DNA of 64,000 bases from Flavimaribacter sp024343425. Lineage in GTDB: Bacteria > Pseudomonadota > Alphaproteobacteria > Rhizobiales > Rhizobiaceae. Made by a program: the position numbers and the translations under genes. The stretch is taken from positions 434,001-498,000 of the forward strand of contig OZ245773.1 in assembly GCA_965227645.1 (NCBI GenBank). Direction: 5' to 3'. The notes under the pieces were generated by a model that did not search any database, was not told the DNA's origin, and saw nothing but the letters and a program-made list of their open reading frames with translations. Every line of letters starts with the position of its first letter. The first letter of the stretch is position 1. This document shows positions 51,719 to 59,487 of the stretch, piece after piece.

Positions 51719-51749
51719 TTTATGACATAATTTGCCAAACTTTGTCAAA
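51719..51749 (-). promoter_or_regulatory. parDE promoter with three operator repeats 10 bp apart
   Basis: Three short palindromes, each with a single central base, are TTATGACATAA (51720-51730), TTTGCCAAA (51731-51739) and TTTGTCAAA (51741-51749), with centres at 51725, 51735 and 51745. On the minus strand they cover a promoter match: TTGACA (51748-51743), 18 bases, CATAAA (51724-51719). A ribbon-helix-helix antitoxin bound to all three would occlude RNA polymerase. Confidence 0.7.
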
Positions 51750-51899
51750 ATGGCGAAGTGGGCGTGATCTCAGGAATCGTCCTTTAAAGTTCCCTATATT
51801 ATTTCATTTTCTTAGGGGAAAATATGAAAAATGCTACGATAATTAGAGATTAATTGCGGATAAATCGTCGTATCATCGCAAATATCACAGGAGATCGCC

Positions 51900-54800
51900 A
51901 TGAACGCCCCGTTTTCCGATGAAAGGCTTCGGTTTTCCGCTCCCTATTCAGGCGACGACGATGCGCTGATCAAGGGTTTTGCGTCGCAGTTGCAGTTTGA
52001 CGTCGATCAGAACGCCCGGATCGACGACCGGGCTACACGGTATATCCGTGCCATAAGGGACAATTCGGGCTCGATCGGCGGCATTGAGGATTTCCTGCGG
52101 GAATATGGCCTGTCGACGCCCGAGGGATTGGCGATGATGGTGCTGGCTGAGGCCCTGCTAAGGGTGCCGGACGCAAGAACCCAGGACCAGCTCATCGAGG
52201 ACAAGCTGAAGGAAGGCCACTGGAGCGAACATACGCCGCACGGCGAGACGTGGTTCGTTTCCGCCTCCGCCTGGGCGCTGGGCATGACAGCGCGCGTCAT
52301 CCGGCCGGGCGAGACGCCGGAATCGGTCATGCAGGGCGTCGTGCGTCGACTTGGCATGCCGACGGTGCGCACGGCGACAAAACAGGCCATGCGGTTTCTC
52401 GGTTATCATTTCGTGCTCGGCGAAACCATCAAGGACGCCCTGGAGCGCGCGGCCAGGAACGAGCAACGCGGCTATCGTCACTCCTTCGACATGCTGGGCG
52501 AGGGCGCGCGCACGGCCGATGATGCGCGGCGCTATTTCAAGTCATACGCCGATGCGATTGCGGCGATCGGCAAGAAAACGCTGCCGGACCGGATGGGCAT
52601 TTCGGTCAAACTCTCCGCGCTGCATCCGCGCTATCTTGCGACCCATCGCGACAGGGTCATGAAGGAACTCGCGCCTGATCTTCTGAAACTTGCGCAGATG
52701 GCGCGCGCGCACCAGCTCAATTTCACGGTCGACGCCGAGGAGGCGGATCGTCTTGAGTTGTCGCTCGACGTTATCGACGCCGTGTTCTCCGATCCGTCGC
52801 TCGACGGGTGGGACGGGTTTGGCCTTGCGATCCAGGCTTATCAGAAGCGTGCGCCTCAAGTCATCGAACACATTGACTCGCTTTGCCGCTCCACCGGCCG
52901 CCGGATGATGGTGCGACTCGTCAAGGGCGCCTATTGGGATACGGAAATCAAGCGGGCGCAGGAGCGTGGGCTTGCGGACTATCCGGTCTTTACGCGCAAG
53001 GCGGCCACCGACGTCTGTTATCTGGCCTGCGCAAAACAATTGCTCGATGCAAGAGAGCGCATTTTTCCGCAGTTCGCGACACACAACGCCCTCACCGTTG
53101 CGACGATTCTGGAAATGGCCGGCGACGATCGCTCCGGATTCGAGTTTCAGCGCCTGCATGGCATGGGCGAGGCCCTTTACAAGGCGGTCCTGAAGGACAG
53201 CGCGCCGGTTGCATGCCGGATATACGCCCCGGTCGGCGGCTATCGCGATCTGCTGGCTTATCTTGTCAGGCGACTTCTCGAAAACGGGGCAAATTCTTCT
53301 TTCGTGACGATCGCCGGCGACAATAAGATTCCGGTATCGGACCTGCTCAAGCGACCGGCCCTGATGCTGCAACTCGACAAGCGAAGCGCGCGTCATTCGC
53401 AGATCGGCCTGCCGTCTGAAATCTATCCCGATCGCCGCAACTCGGCCGGCGTCGAATTCGGCCATCGCAGCGAGCTTTCCGCTTTGCTGGAAGGCATGAA
53501 GCAGGCGGGATCAGCTGTCGCCGCCGCGCCTCTCGCGCCCGGATTGAAGCCGTCGGGCAAGGAAACCGCCGTGGTGTCGCCAGCCGATCCGTCGGATCAG
53601 GTGGGCGCCGTCCGGTTCGCCGATCCACTACAGGTCGAACAGGCCATGAAAGCGGCGCGGAAGGGCTTTGCGTCCTGGTCGCGCTTTCCGGCTGAAAAAC
53701 GCGCTGTTGCGCTTGAGAAGGCAGCGGACGCGCTTGAAGCCAGCCGCGACCGGATGATGAACCTGCTTGCTCGCGAAGCCGGCAAGACGCTGGACGATGG
53801 AATCGCCGAAATTCGCGAGGCCGTGGATTTCTGCCGCTATTATGCCAACCAGTCGCGGCGTCAGTTCGGCAAGTCGACCGTGATGCCTGGACCCACGGGC
53901 GAGGAAAACCGCTACGGCTGGCGCGGCAGGGGCGTGTTCGCCTGTATCAGTCCGTGGAATTTCCCGCTCGCGATCTTCGCGGGCCAGGTGACGGCGGCCT
54001 TGGCGGCAGGCAATGCGGTCATCGCCAAGCCGGCCGAACAAACGCCTCTGATCGCCTACGAGATGGTTCGCATCCTGCATGAAGCGGGCGTTCCGGAAGA
54101 CGCGCTTGTCTATCTGCCGGGGGCCGGGGATGTCGGCGCTGCCCTGACCGCGCATCCGGAAATTGACGGCGTGGCCTTTACCGGTTCGACCGACACTGCG
54201 AGGGCGATCAACCGCAGCCTCGCCGCCAAGGACGGTCCGATCGTTCCGCTGATTGCGGAGACCGGCGGGCTCAACGCCATGATCGTCGACGCAACGGCGT
54301 TGCCGGAACAGGTGGCGGACGACGTCGTCATGTCGGCGTTCCGTTCCGCCGGTCAGCGCTGCTCGGCGCTGCGCATCCTCTTTCTTCAGGAAGACGTCGC
54401 CGATTCCATGATCGCGATGATCGAAGGCGCGGCGAGGGAGCTGTCGATTGGCGATCCGCGACTCGCCTCGACCGACATGGGGCCGATCATCGACGAGACG
54501 CAACGCCGAATGCTGGCGGATCACATCGCCGCGATGGAGAAGTCGCAAACGGTGCGTTACGCCGGCGAAGCGCCTGGCGGGGGAACCTTCTTCGCGCCGC
54601 ATATCATCGAACTGGACAAGGCGTCGGCGTTGAAGGAGGAAGTCTTCGGACCGGTCCTGCATGTGGTGCGCTGGAAATCGAAGGATCTCGACAAGGTTCT
54701 GAAGGACATTGCATCGACCGGCTTTGGCCTGACGCTTGGCGTCCATACGCGCATCGAAGCGACGGTGGGCAAGGTCGTTTCAGCGCTCGACACCGGCAAT

Positions 54801-54992
54801 ATCTACGTCAACCGCAACACGATCGGCGCCGTGGTCGGCACACAGCCTTTCGGCGGCTCCGGCCTGTCCGGAACCGGCTTCAAGGCGGGCGGTCCTCATT
54901 ATCTCAGCCGTTTCGCGCAGGAGCAGGTGGTGTCGATCAACACGGCGGCGGCCGGCGGCAATGCGACCCTTCTTGCGATCGGGGACGAATGA
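51900..54992 (+). CDS. putA: Bifunctional proline dehydrogenase / P5C dehydrogenase
   Basis: The 1030-residue protein fuses a FAD-dependent proline dehydrogenase (about 150-480) to an NAD-dependent aldehyde dehydrogenase (about 530-1000), so it oxidises proline to glutamate with channelled P5C. The first half has VKLSALHPRY, FTVDAEEADRLELSLDV, MVRLVKGAYWDTEIKRAQ and QFATHNALTV. In the second, AETGGLNAMIVD holds the general-base Glu and SAGQRCSALRIL the nucleophilic Cys. The N-terminal ribbon-helix-helix of longer PutA proteins is absent, so it cannot repress its own gene. An AGGAGA ribosome site precedes the ATG, in an AT-rich upstream region. Confidence 0.95.
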   Translation: MNAPFSDERLRFSAPYSGDDDALIKGFASQLQFDVDQNARIDDRATRYIRAIRDNSGSIGGIEDFLREYGLSTPEGLAMMVLAEALLRVPDARTQDQLIEDKLKEGHWSEHTPHGETWFVSASAWALGMTARVIRPGETPESVMQGVVRRLGMPTVRTATKQAMRFLGYHFVLGETIKDALERAARNEQRGYRHSFDMLGEGARTADDARRYFKSYADAIAAIGKKTLPDRMGISVKLSALHPRYLATHRDRVMKELAPDLLKLAQMARAHQLNFTVDAEEADRLELSLDVIDAVFSDPSLDGWDGFGLAIQAYQKRAPQVIEHIDSLCRSTGRRMMVRLVKGAYWDTEIKRAQERGLADYPVFTRKAATDVCYLACAKQLLDARERIFPQFATHNALTVATILEMAGDDRSGFEFQRLHGMGEALYKAVLKDSAPVACRIYAPVGGYRDLLAYLVRRLLENGANSSFVTIAGDNKIPVSDLLKRPALMLQLDKRSARHSQIGLPSEIYPDRRNSAGVEFGHRSELSALLEGMKQAGSAVAAAPLAPGLKPSGKETAVVSPADPSDQVGAVRFADPLQVEQAMKAARKGFASWSRFPAEKRAVALEKAADALEASRDRMMNLLAREAGKTLDDGIAEIREAVDFCRYYANQSRRQFGKSTVMPGPTGEENRYGWRGRGVFACISPWNFPLAIFAGQVTAALAAGNAVIAKPAEQTPLIAYEMVRILHEAGVPEDALVYLPGAGDVGAALTAHPEIDGVAFTGSTDTARAINRSLAAKDGPIVPLIAETGGLNAMIVDATALPEQVADDVVMSAFRSAGQRCSALRILFLQEDVADSMIAMIEGAARELSIGDPRLASTDMGPIIDETQRRMLADHIAAMEKSQTVRYAGEAPGGGTFFAPHIIELDKASALKEEVFGPVLHVVRWKSKDLDKVLKDIASTGFGLTLGVHTRIEATVGKVVSALDTGNIYVNRNTIGAVVGTQPFGGSGLSGTGFKAGGPHYLSRFAQEQVVSINTAAAGGNATLLAIGDE

Positions 54993-55078
54993 GCCGCATG
55001 CGGGCACTTGTCGCGAATAATGCAATTTTCGGCTTTATTGGACCTGTAGGCGTTCGGGATTTCGGGCTCTAAATTGGG

Positions 55079-55102
55079 CTGCGGCTTTGAGGAAGGCCGC
55101 AG
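55079..55102 (+). other. Hairpin in the fhs 5-prime leader
   Basis: CTGCGGC (55079-55085) pairs perfectly with GCCGCAG (55096-55102) around a 10-base loop. The ribosome site GGGAGG begins about 10 bases later and the ATG is at 55124. It may modulate fhs translation; no known riboswitch class fits. Confidence 0.4.
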
Positions 55103-55123
55103 TGTCTATCGGGAGGAACCTAA

Positions 55124-56803
55124 ATGGCCGAAGTCAAGTCCGACATCGAAATCGCGCGCGGCGCTTCCAAAAAGCCGATCATGGAGATCGGCGAGAAACT
55201 GGGCATTCCAGGCGACAGCCTGCTGCCCTACGGGCATGACAAGGCGAAAGTCTCCGCCGAGTTCATCAAGTCGCTTGAGGGCAAGCCCGACGGCAAGCTG
55301 ATCCTCGTCACGGCGATCAATCCGACTCCGGCCGGCGAAGGCAAGACGACGACCACGGTGGGTCTTGGCGACGGCCTCAACCGCATAGGCAAGAAAGCGG
55401 TGATCTGTATCCGCGAGGCTTCGCTTGGCCCCTGCTTCGGGGTGAAGGGCGGCGCCGCCGGCGGCGGCTATGCGCAGGTGGTTCCGATGGAGGACATGAA
55501 CCTGCATTTCACCGGCGATTTTCACGCGATCACCTCCGCGCACAATCTTCTGTCGGCGATGATCGACAATCATATCTACTGGGGCAATGAACTCGGCATC
55601 GACCTGCGCCGCGTCGCCTGGCGGCGGGTCATGGACATGAACGACCGCGCCTTGCGCGAGATTGTCTGCTCGCTCGGCGGCGTGGCGAACGGTTTTCCGC
55701 GCGAAGCCGGCTTCGACATCACAGTCGCCTCCGAAGTCATGGCGATCCTGTGTCTCGCGACTGACCTGAAGGATCTCGAAAGGCGCCTCGGCGACATCAT
55801 CATCGGCTATCGCCGTGACAAGACACCGGTTTTCTGCCGCGACATCAAGGCCGATGGCGCCATGGCCGTGCTGCTCAAGGACGCGATGCAGCCCAATCTC
55901 GTACAGACGCTGGAAAACAATCCGGCCTTCGTGCATGGCGGTCCCTTCGCCAACATCGCGCATGGCTGCAATTCCGTCGTTGCGACGACCACAGCCCTCA
56001 AGCTCGGCGACTACGTCGTCACCGAAGCCGGTTTCGGCGCCGACCTCGGGGCTGAGAAGTTCTTCGACATCAAGTGCCGCAAGGCGGGACTGAAGCCCGC
56101 CGCCGCAGTGATCGTCGCAACGGTTCGCGCAATGAAAATGAACGGCGGCGTCAAGAAGGAGGATCTTGGCGCGGAGAATGTGGAGGCCGTAAAAAAAGGG
56201 TGCGCCAATCTTGGTCGTCACGTCCAGAACGTGAAGAAATTCGGCGTCCCGGTAGTCGTCGCGATCAACCACTTCATCTCCGACACCGAAGCCGAAATCC
56301 AGGCGGTAAAGGACTATGTCGAAACCCTGGGAACGGAGGCGGTTCTGTGCCGGCACTGGGCCGAGGGATCGAAGGGCATCGAGGATCTGGCCCACAAGGT
56401 GGTGGCCTTGGCGGAATCCGGCAAGTCGCAATTTGCGCCGCTCTACGCCGACGACATGTCGCTGTTCGAGAAGATCGAGACGGTGGCGAAGAACATCTAC
56501 CACGCTTCCGAAGTTATCGCCGACAAGTCGGTGCGGGACCAGTTGAAGCAATGGGAGGATCAGGGTTACGGCAAGCTGCCGGTCTGTATGGCCAAAACGC
56601 AATATTCCTTCTCGACCGATCCCAATCTGCGAGGCGCGCCGAGCGGCCATACGGTTCCGGTGCGCGAGGTGAGGCTGTCGGCCGGCGCCGGCTTCATCGT
56701 GGTGATAACCGGGGCCATCATGACGATGCCAGGGCTGCCTCGCATGCCGTCATCGGAACATATCCGCCTGAACGAGCAGGGCTATATCGAAGGCCTGTTT
56801 TGA
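55124..56803 (+). CDS. fhs: Formate-tetrahydrofolate ligase
   Basis: The 559-residue protein contains TPAGEGKTTTTVGLGDGLN, the P-loop of this ligase. REASLGPCFGVKGGAAGGGYAQVVPMEDMNLHFTGD follows at normal spacing, and PAAAVIVATVRAMKMNGGV is the N-terminal-domain folate loop. It makes 10-formyl-THF from formate, ATP and THF for purine and one-carbon metabolism. Length is that of the usual bacterial homotetramer subunit. It lies between putA and trpL, separated by 131 bases from the first and 67 from the second. Confidence 0.95.
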   Translation: MAEVKSDIEIARGASKKPIMEIGEKLGIPGDSLLPYGHDKAKVSAEFIKSLEGKPDGKLILVTAINPTPAGEGKTTTTVGLGDGLNRIGKKAVICIREASLGPCFGVKGGAAGGGYAQVVPMEDMNLHFTGDFHAITSAHNLLSAMIDNHIYWGNELGIDLRRVAWRRVMDMNDRALREIVCSLGGVANGFPREAGFDITVASEVMAILCLATDLKDLERRLGDIIIGYRRDKTPVFCRDIKADGAMAVLLKDAMQPNLVQTLENNPAFVHGGPFANIAHGCNSVVATTTALKLGDYVVTEAGFGADLGAEKFFDIKCRKAGLKPAAAVIVATVRAMKMNGGVKKEDLGAENVEAVKKGCANLGRHVQNVKKFGVPVVVAINHFISDTEAEIQAVKDYVETLGTEAVLCRHWAEGSKGIEDLAHKVVALAESGKSQFAPLYADDMSLFEKIETVAKNIYHASEVIADKSVRDQLKQWEDQGYGKLPVCMAKTQYSFSTDPNLRGAPSGHTVPVREVRLSAGAGFIVVITGAIMTMPGLPRMPSSEHIRLNEQGYIEGLF

Positions 56804-56835
56804 ATGCTTGATCTCAATTTGGCGCACGCGCCATC

Positions 56836-56870
56836 TTGCATGGGACCGCGCTTGGCGCTAACAAGGCGTT
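56836..56870 (+). promoter_or_regulatory. trpL promoter, +1 predicted at the leader ATG
   Basis: TTGCAT (56836-56841), a 17-base spacer and TAACAA (56859-56864) match the sigma-70 elements. Six bases separate the -10 box from the A of the trpL ATG at 56871, so transcription should begin at or within a base of the start codon. This implies a leaderless mRNA, as known for rhizobial trpL. Confidence 0.7.
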
Positions 56871-56915
56871 ATGAAAAACGCTCGTAACAACATGAACTGG
56901 TGGTGGGTTCGCTAA
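56871..56915 (+). CDS. trpL: Tryptophan operon leader peptide
   Basis: The 14-residue peptide reads MKNARNNMNWWWVR, with three consecutive TGG codons, and stops at 56913-56915. It precedes trpE(G) by 102 bases. Ribosome stalling at the Trp codons when charged tRNA-Trp is scarce would free an antiterminator: GCGGC at 56918-56922 is complementary to GCCGC at 56953-56957. This is the classical trp attenuator plan. In related rhizobia the released leader RNA (rnTrpL) also acts as a small RNA; the same may hold here but cannot be shown from sequence. Confidence 0.93.
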   Translation: MKNARNNMNWWWVR

Positions 56916-56950
56916 AAGCGGCCGCGACAAGTCATGCGTGACGACAATGC

Positions 56951-56982
56951 AAGCCGCCGAGAACCAGTCCGGCGGCTTTTTT
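56951..56982 (+). terminator. trp attenuator terminator
   Basis: AGCCGCCG (56952-56959) and CGGCGGCT (56970-56977) form an 8-bp stem with a 10-base loop and run into six T. It ends 35 bases before the trpE(G) ATG and is the default stop when tryptophan is plentiful. Confidence 0.92.
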
Positions 56983-57017
56983 GTGCCGGGCAGTCGGCGA
57001 AACGGGGATCGTGACTG

Positions 57018-59192
57018 ATGATGGCAACGAAAAACACTGAAGACTCCGAGGAATTCACGACGCGCGGCGGGGTGTCGGTCAGCCGAACGCGCCATGCGGT
57101 GTCCTATTCCACGGCGCTCGATGACTATATCGAGGGCCTCGACAGCCGGCGCGGCGCGGTGTTTTCTTCCAACTACGAATACCCCGGACGCTACACGCGC
57201 TGGGACACCGCGATCATCGATCCGCCCCTTTCGATCGTCGCCCGGGGGCGCTCCATGCGCGTCGAGGCGCATAATGAACGCGGGGAAGCCCTGCTCGCCA
57301 TCGTCGCGCGTCGTCTCGAACGCGAAAAAGAGATCGAACTCGGATTGAAGCTCCAGCGAAGTCTCGAACTGACCGTCCTCATGCCGAAGGGCTCCTTCTC
57401 GGAGGAGCGCCGATCGAAGGTCCCCACGGTTTTCACGCCGCTGCGCGCCATTATCGATCTGTTCTTCAACGAGGAAGACGACAATCTCGGCCTGTTCGGC
57501 GCATTCGGCTACGATCTGGCGTTACAGTTCGACAGCGTAGACCTGCATCTCAAGCGACCGGAAGACCAGCGCGACCTGGTGCTCTATTTGCCTGACGAGA
57601 TCCTTGTCGTTGACCATTATTCAGCCAAGGCCTGGGTTGACCGTTACGAGTTCTCTCGACGGGACCACACGACTGTCGGCAAGTCGGCGGAAACTGACGC
57701 CACGCCATTCGAGATGGCGGAAAAGACGCCGCCGCGCGGCGATCACGAACCCGGCGAATATGCGCGGCTCGTCCGCAAGGCGAAGGAGAAATTCCAGCGT
57801 GGCGACCTTTTCGAGGTGGTTCCCGGACAGATGTTCTACGAACGTTGCGTCAGCCCGCCATCTGCTATTTCGCGGCGTCTGAAGGAAACCAACCCGTCGC
57901 CCTACTCCTTTTTCATCAATCTCGGCGAGCGTGAATATCTTGTTGGCGCGTCGCCCGAAATGTTCGTGCGCGTCAATGGCCGCCGGGTCGAGACCTGCCC
58001 GATTTCCGGGACGATAAAGCGCGGCGAGGACGCGATTGCGGACTCGCAGCAGATCCTCAAGCTGCTCAATTCGAAAAAGGACGAGTCGGAACTGACGATG
58101 TGTTCCGACGTCGACCGCAACGACAAGAGTCGCGTCTGCGAACCGGGCACCGTGCGCGTCATCGGCCGGCGCCAGATCGAGATGTATTCGCGTCTGATCC
58201 ATACGGTCGACCATATCGAGGGACGACTTGCCGACGGCATGGACGCCTTCGACGCCTTTCTCAGTCACGCCTGGGCGGTGACCGTCACCGGCGCGCCGAA
58301 GCTTTGGGCCATGCGCTTCATCGAAGAGAACGAGAAGAGCACGCGGGCCTGGTACGGCGGCGCGATCGGCATGGTCGGCTTCAACGGCGACATGAACACC
58401 GGACTGACGCTGAGGACGATCCGCATCAAGGACGGCATCGCGGAGGTGCGGGCAGGGGCGACGCTGCTTTACGATTCCGATCCGGACGAGGAAGAGGCGG
58501 AAACAGAACTCAAGGCCTCGGCCATGCTTTCCGCGATCCGGGAGGCCGGCAAGGCCAACGATGTCGCGTCCACGCGCTCCGCCGCACGGGTGGGAGACGG
58601 CGTCAGCATCCTGCTCGTCGACCACGAGGATTCCTTCGTCCACACGCTCGCGAACTATTTCCGCCAGACAGGCGCAAAGGTGACCACCATGCGGTCGCCG
58701 ATTTCGGACGCGGTGTTCGACGAGGTCAAGCCGGATCTCGTCGTGCTGTCGCCGGGTCCGGGTTCGCCGAAGGATTTCGACTGCAAGGCGACAATCAAGA
58801 AAGCGCGCAGCCGCGACCTTCCGATCTTTGGCGTCTGTCTCGGATTGCAGGCGCTGACGGAAGCCTATGGCGGGGATCTGAGGACGCTGGCCATTCCGAT
58901 GCACGGCAAGCCGTCGCGCGTGCGCGTGTCCGAACCCGGTCTGATCTTCTCTGGCCTGGGCAACTCCGTGACGGTCGGTCGTTACCACTCGATATTCGCC
59001 GATCCGGCGACGCTTTCGCAGGATTTCATCATCACGGCGGAAGCCGAAGACGGCACGATCATGGCGATCGAGCATCGAAACGAACCCGTGGCGGCCGTCC
59101 AGTTTCATCCCGAATCCATCATGTCGCTCGGTCAGGACGCCGGGATGCGCATGATCGAGAATGTAGTCGCGCATCTCGCCCGTCGCGCCTGA
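57018..59192 (+). CDS. trpE(G): Fused anthranilate synthase, TrpE-TrpG
   Basis: The 724-residue protein has a TrpE chorismate-binding part (about 1-510) and a TrpG glutamine amidotransferase part (about 530-724). In TrpE, SPEMFVRVNGRRVETCPISGTIKRGED, LTMCSDVDRNDKSRVC and AVTVTGAPKLWAMRFIEE are the active-site and feedback-site segments. In TrpG, VVLSPGPGSPKDF, FGVCLGLQALTEAYGG (catalytic Cys) and VQFHPESIMS (His-Glu) complete the triad. The fusion is typical of rhizobia and provides the first step of tryptophan synthesis. Control is by the upstream trpL attenuator. ATG codons at 57018 and 57021 are both possible starts. Confidence 0.96.
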   Translation: MMATKNTEDSEEFTTRGGVSVSRTRHAVSYSTALDDYIEGLDSRRGAVFSSNYEYPGRYTRWDTAIIDPPLSIVARGRSMRVEAHNERGEALLAIVARRLEREKEIELGLKLQRSLELTVLMPKGSFSEERRSKVPTVFTPLRAIIDLFFNEEDDNLGLFGAFGYDLALQFDSVDLHLKRPEDQRDLVLYLPDEILVVDHYSAKAWVDRYEFSRRDHTTVGKSAETDATPFEMAEKTPPRGDHEPGEYARLVRKAKEKFQRGDLFEVVPGQMFYERCVSPPSAISRRLKETNPSPYSFFINLGEREYLVGASPEMFVRVNGRRVETCPISGTIKRGEDAIADSQQILKLLNSKKDESELTMCSDVDRNDKSRVCEPGTVRVIGRRQIEMYSRLIHTVDHIEGRLADGMDAFDAFLSHAWAVTVTGAPKLWAMRFIEENEKSTRAWYGGAIGMVGFNGDMNTGLTLRTIRIKDGIAEVRAGATLLYDSDPDEEEAETELKASAMLSAIREAGKANDVASTRSAARVGDGVSILLVDHEDSFVHTLANYFRQTGAKVTTMRSPISDAVFDEVKPDLVVLSPGPGSPKDFDCKATIKKARSRDLPIFGVCLGLQALTEAYGGDLRTLAIPMHGKPSRVRVSEPGLIFSGLGNSVTVGRYHSIFADPATLSQDFIITAEAEDGTIMAIEHRNEPVAAVQFHPESIMSLGQDAGMRMIENVVAHLARRA

Positions 59193-59206
59193 CGGGGTGA
59201 AAAGGC

Positions 59207-59242
59207 TTGCTGTGCATCGAGTGGGCGGTTATAAGACCGCCC
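59207..59242 (+). promoter_or_regulatory. leuL promoter with inverted repeat around the -10 box
   Basis: TTGCTG (59207-59212), a 17-base spacer and TATAAG (59230-59235) form a promoter. The -10 box is flanked exactly by a perfect 7-bp inverted repeat, GGGCGGT (59223-59229) and ACCGCCC (59236-59242). The A of the leuL ATG is at 59243, seven bases after the -10 box, so the transcript should be leaderless. Confidence 0.65.
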
Positions 59243-59359
59243 ATGTCGAAGAGCACGTTTGAAATTTTCGAAGACCTGAAGGTCGCGAGCACCCTGTGCG
59301 CGCCGGCCCTTTCCGTGCTTCTACTTCTCGGCCTTACTGGCGATCGCCGGGCCCGTTGA
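59243..59359 (+). CDS. leuL: Leucine leader peptide
   Basis: An ATG at 59243 opens a 38-codon frame ending at TGA 59357-59359. The peptide starts MSKSTFEIFEDL and ends with SVLLLLGLTGDRRAR, where four consecutive Leu codons (CTT CTA CTT CTC) are followed by another after one Gly. CTA is rare in this genome, so the ribosome should stall readily. It precedes leuA by 128 bases. Leu-rich leader peptides before leuA are known in proteobacteria. The peptide fits in start, stop and Leu cluster, but being short it rests on this pattern alone. Confidence 0.8.
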   Translation: MSKSTFEIFEDLKVASTLCAPALSVLLLLGLTGDRRAR

Positions 59360-59487
59360 GGGAGCGTCCGGCGGTCGATTTGCCGATGGCGCCAGCTCCT
59401 TGAAACCTTCATCAGTAAAGTGAAACGGCCGGAAGGCCGGCATGGCGACAGCCCGCAGGCGTTGCCTGAAGAGATCGAGAAACAGAC
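59360..59487 (+). promoter_or_regulatory. leuA leader RNA region
   Basis: The 128 bases between leuL and leuA can fold in at least two ways. GGAGC (59360-59364) pairs with GCTCC, 30 or so bases later, enclosing GGCG/CGCC. CGGCC pairs with GGCCG around GGAA shortly after. No T-run follows either hairpin, so a classical intrinsic terminator is not visible. Control may act on leuA translation or through Rho. Confidence 0.5.

Noticed and set aside
55000..55123. THF or other riboswitch before fhs
   Set aside because: Only one simple hairpin is seen; no conserved core of a known riboswitch class.
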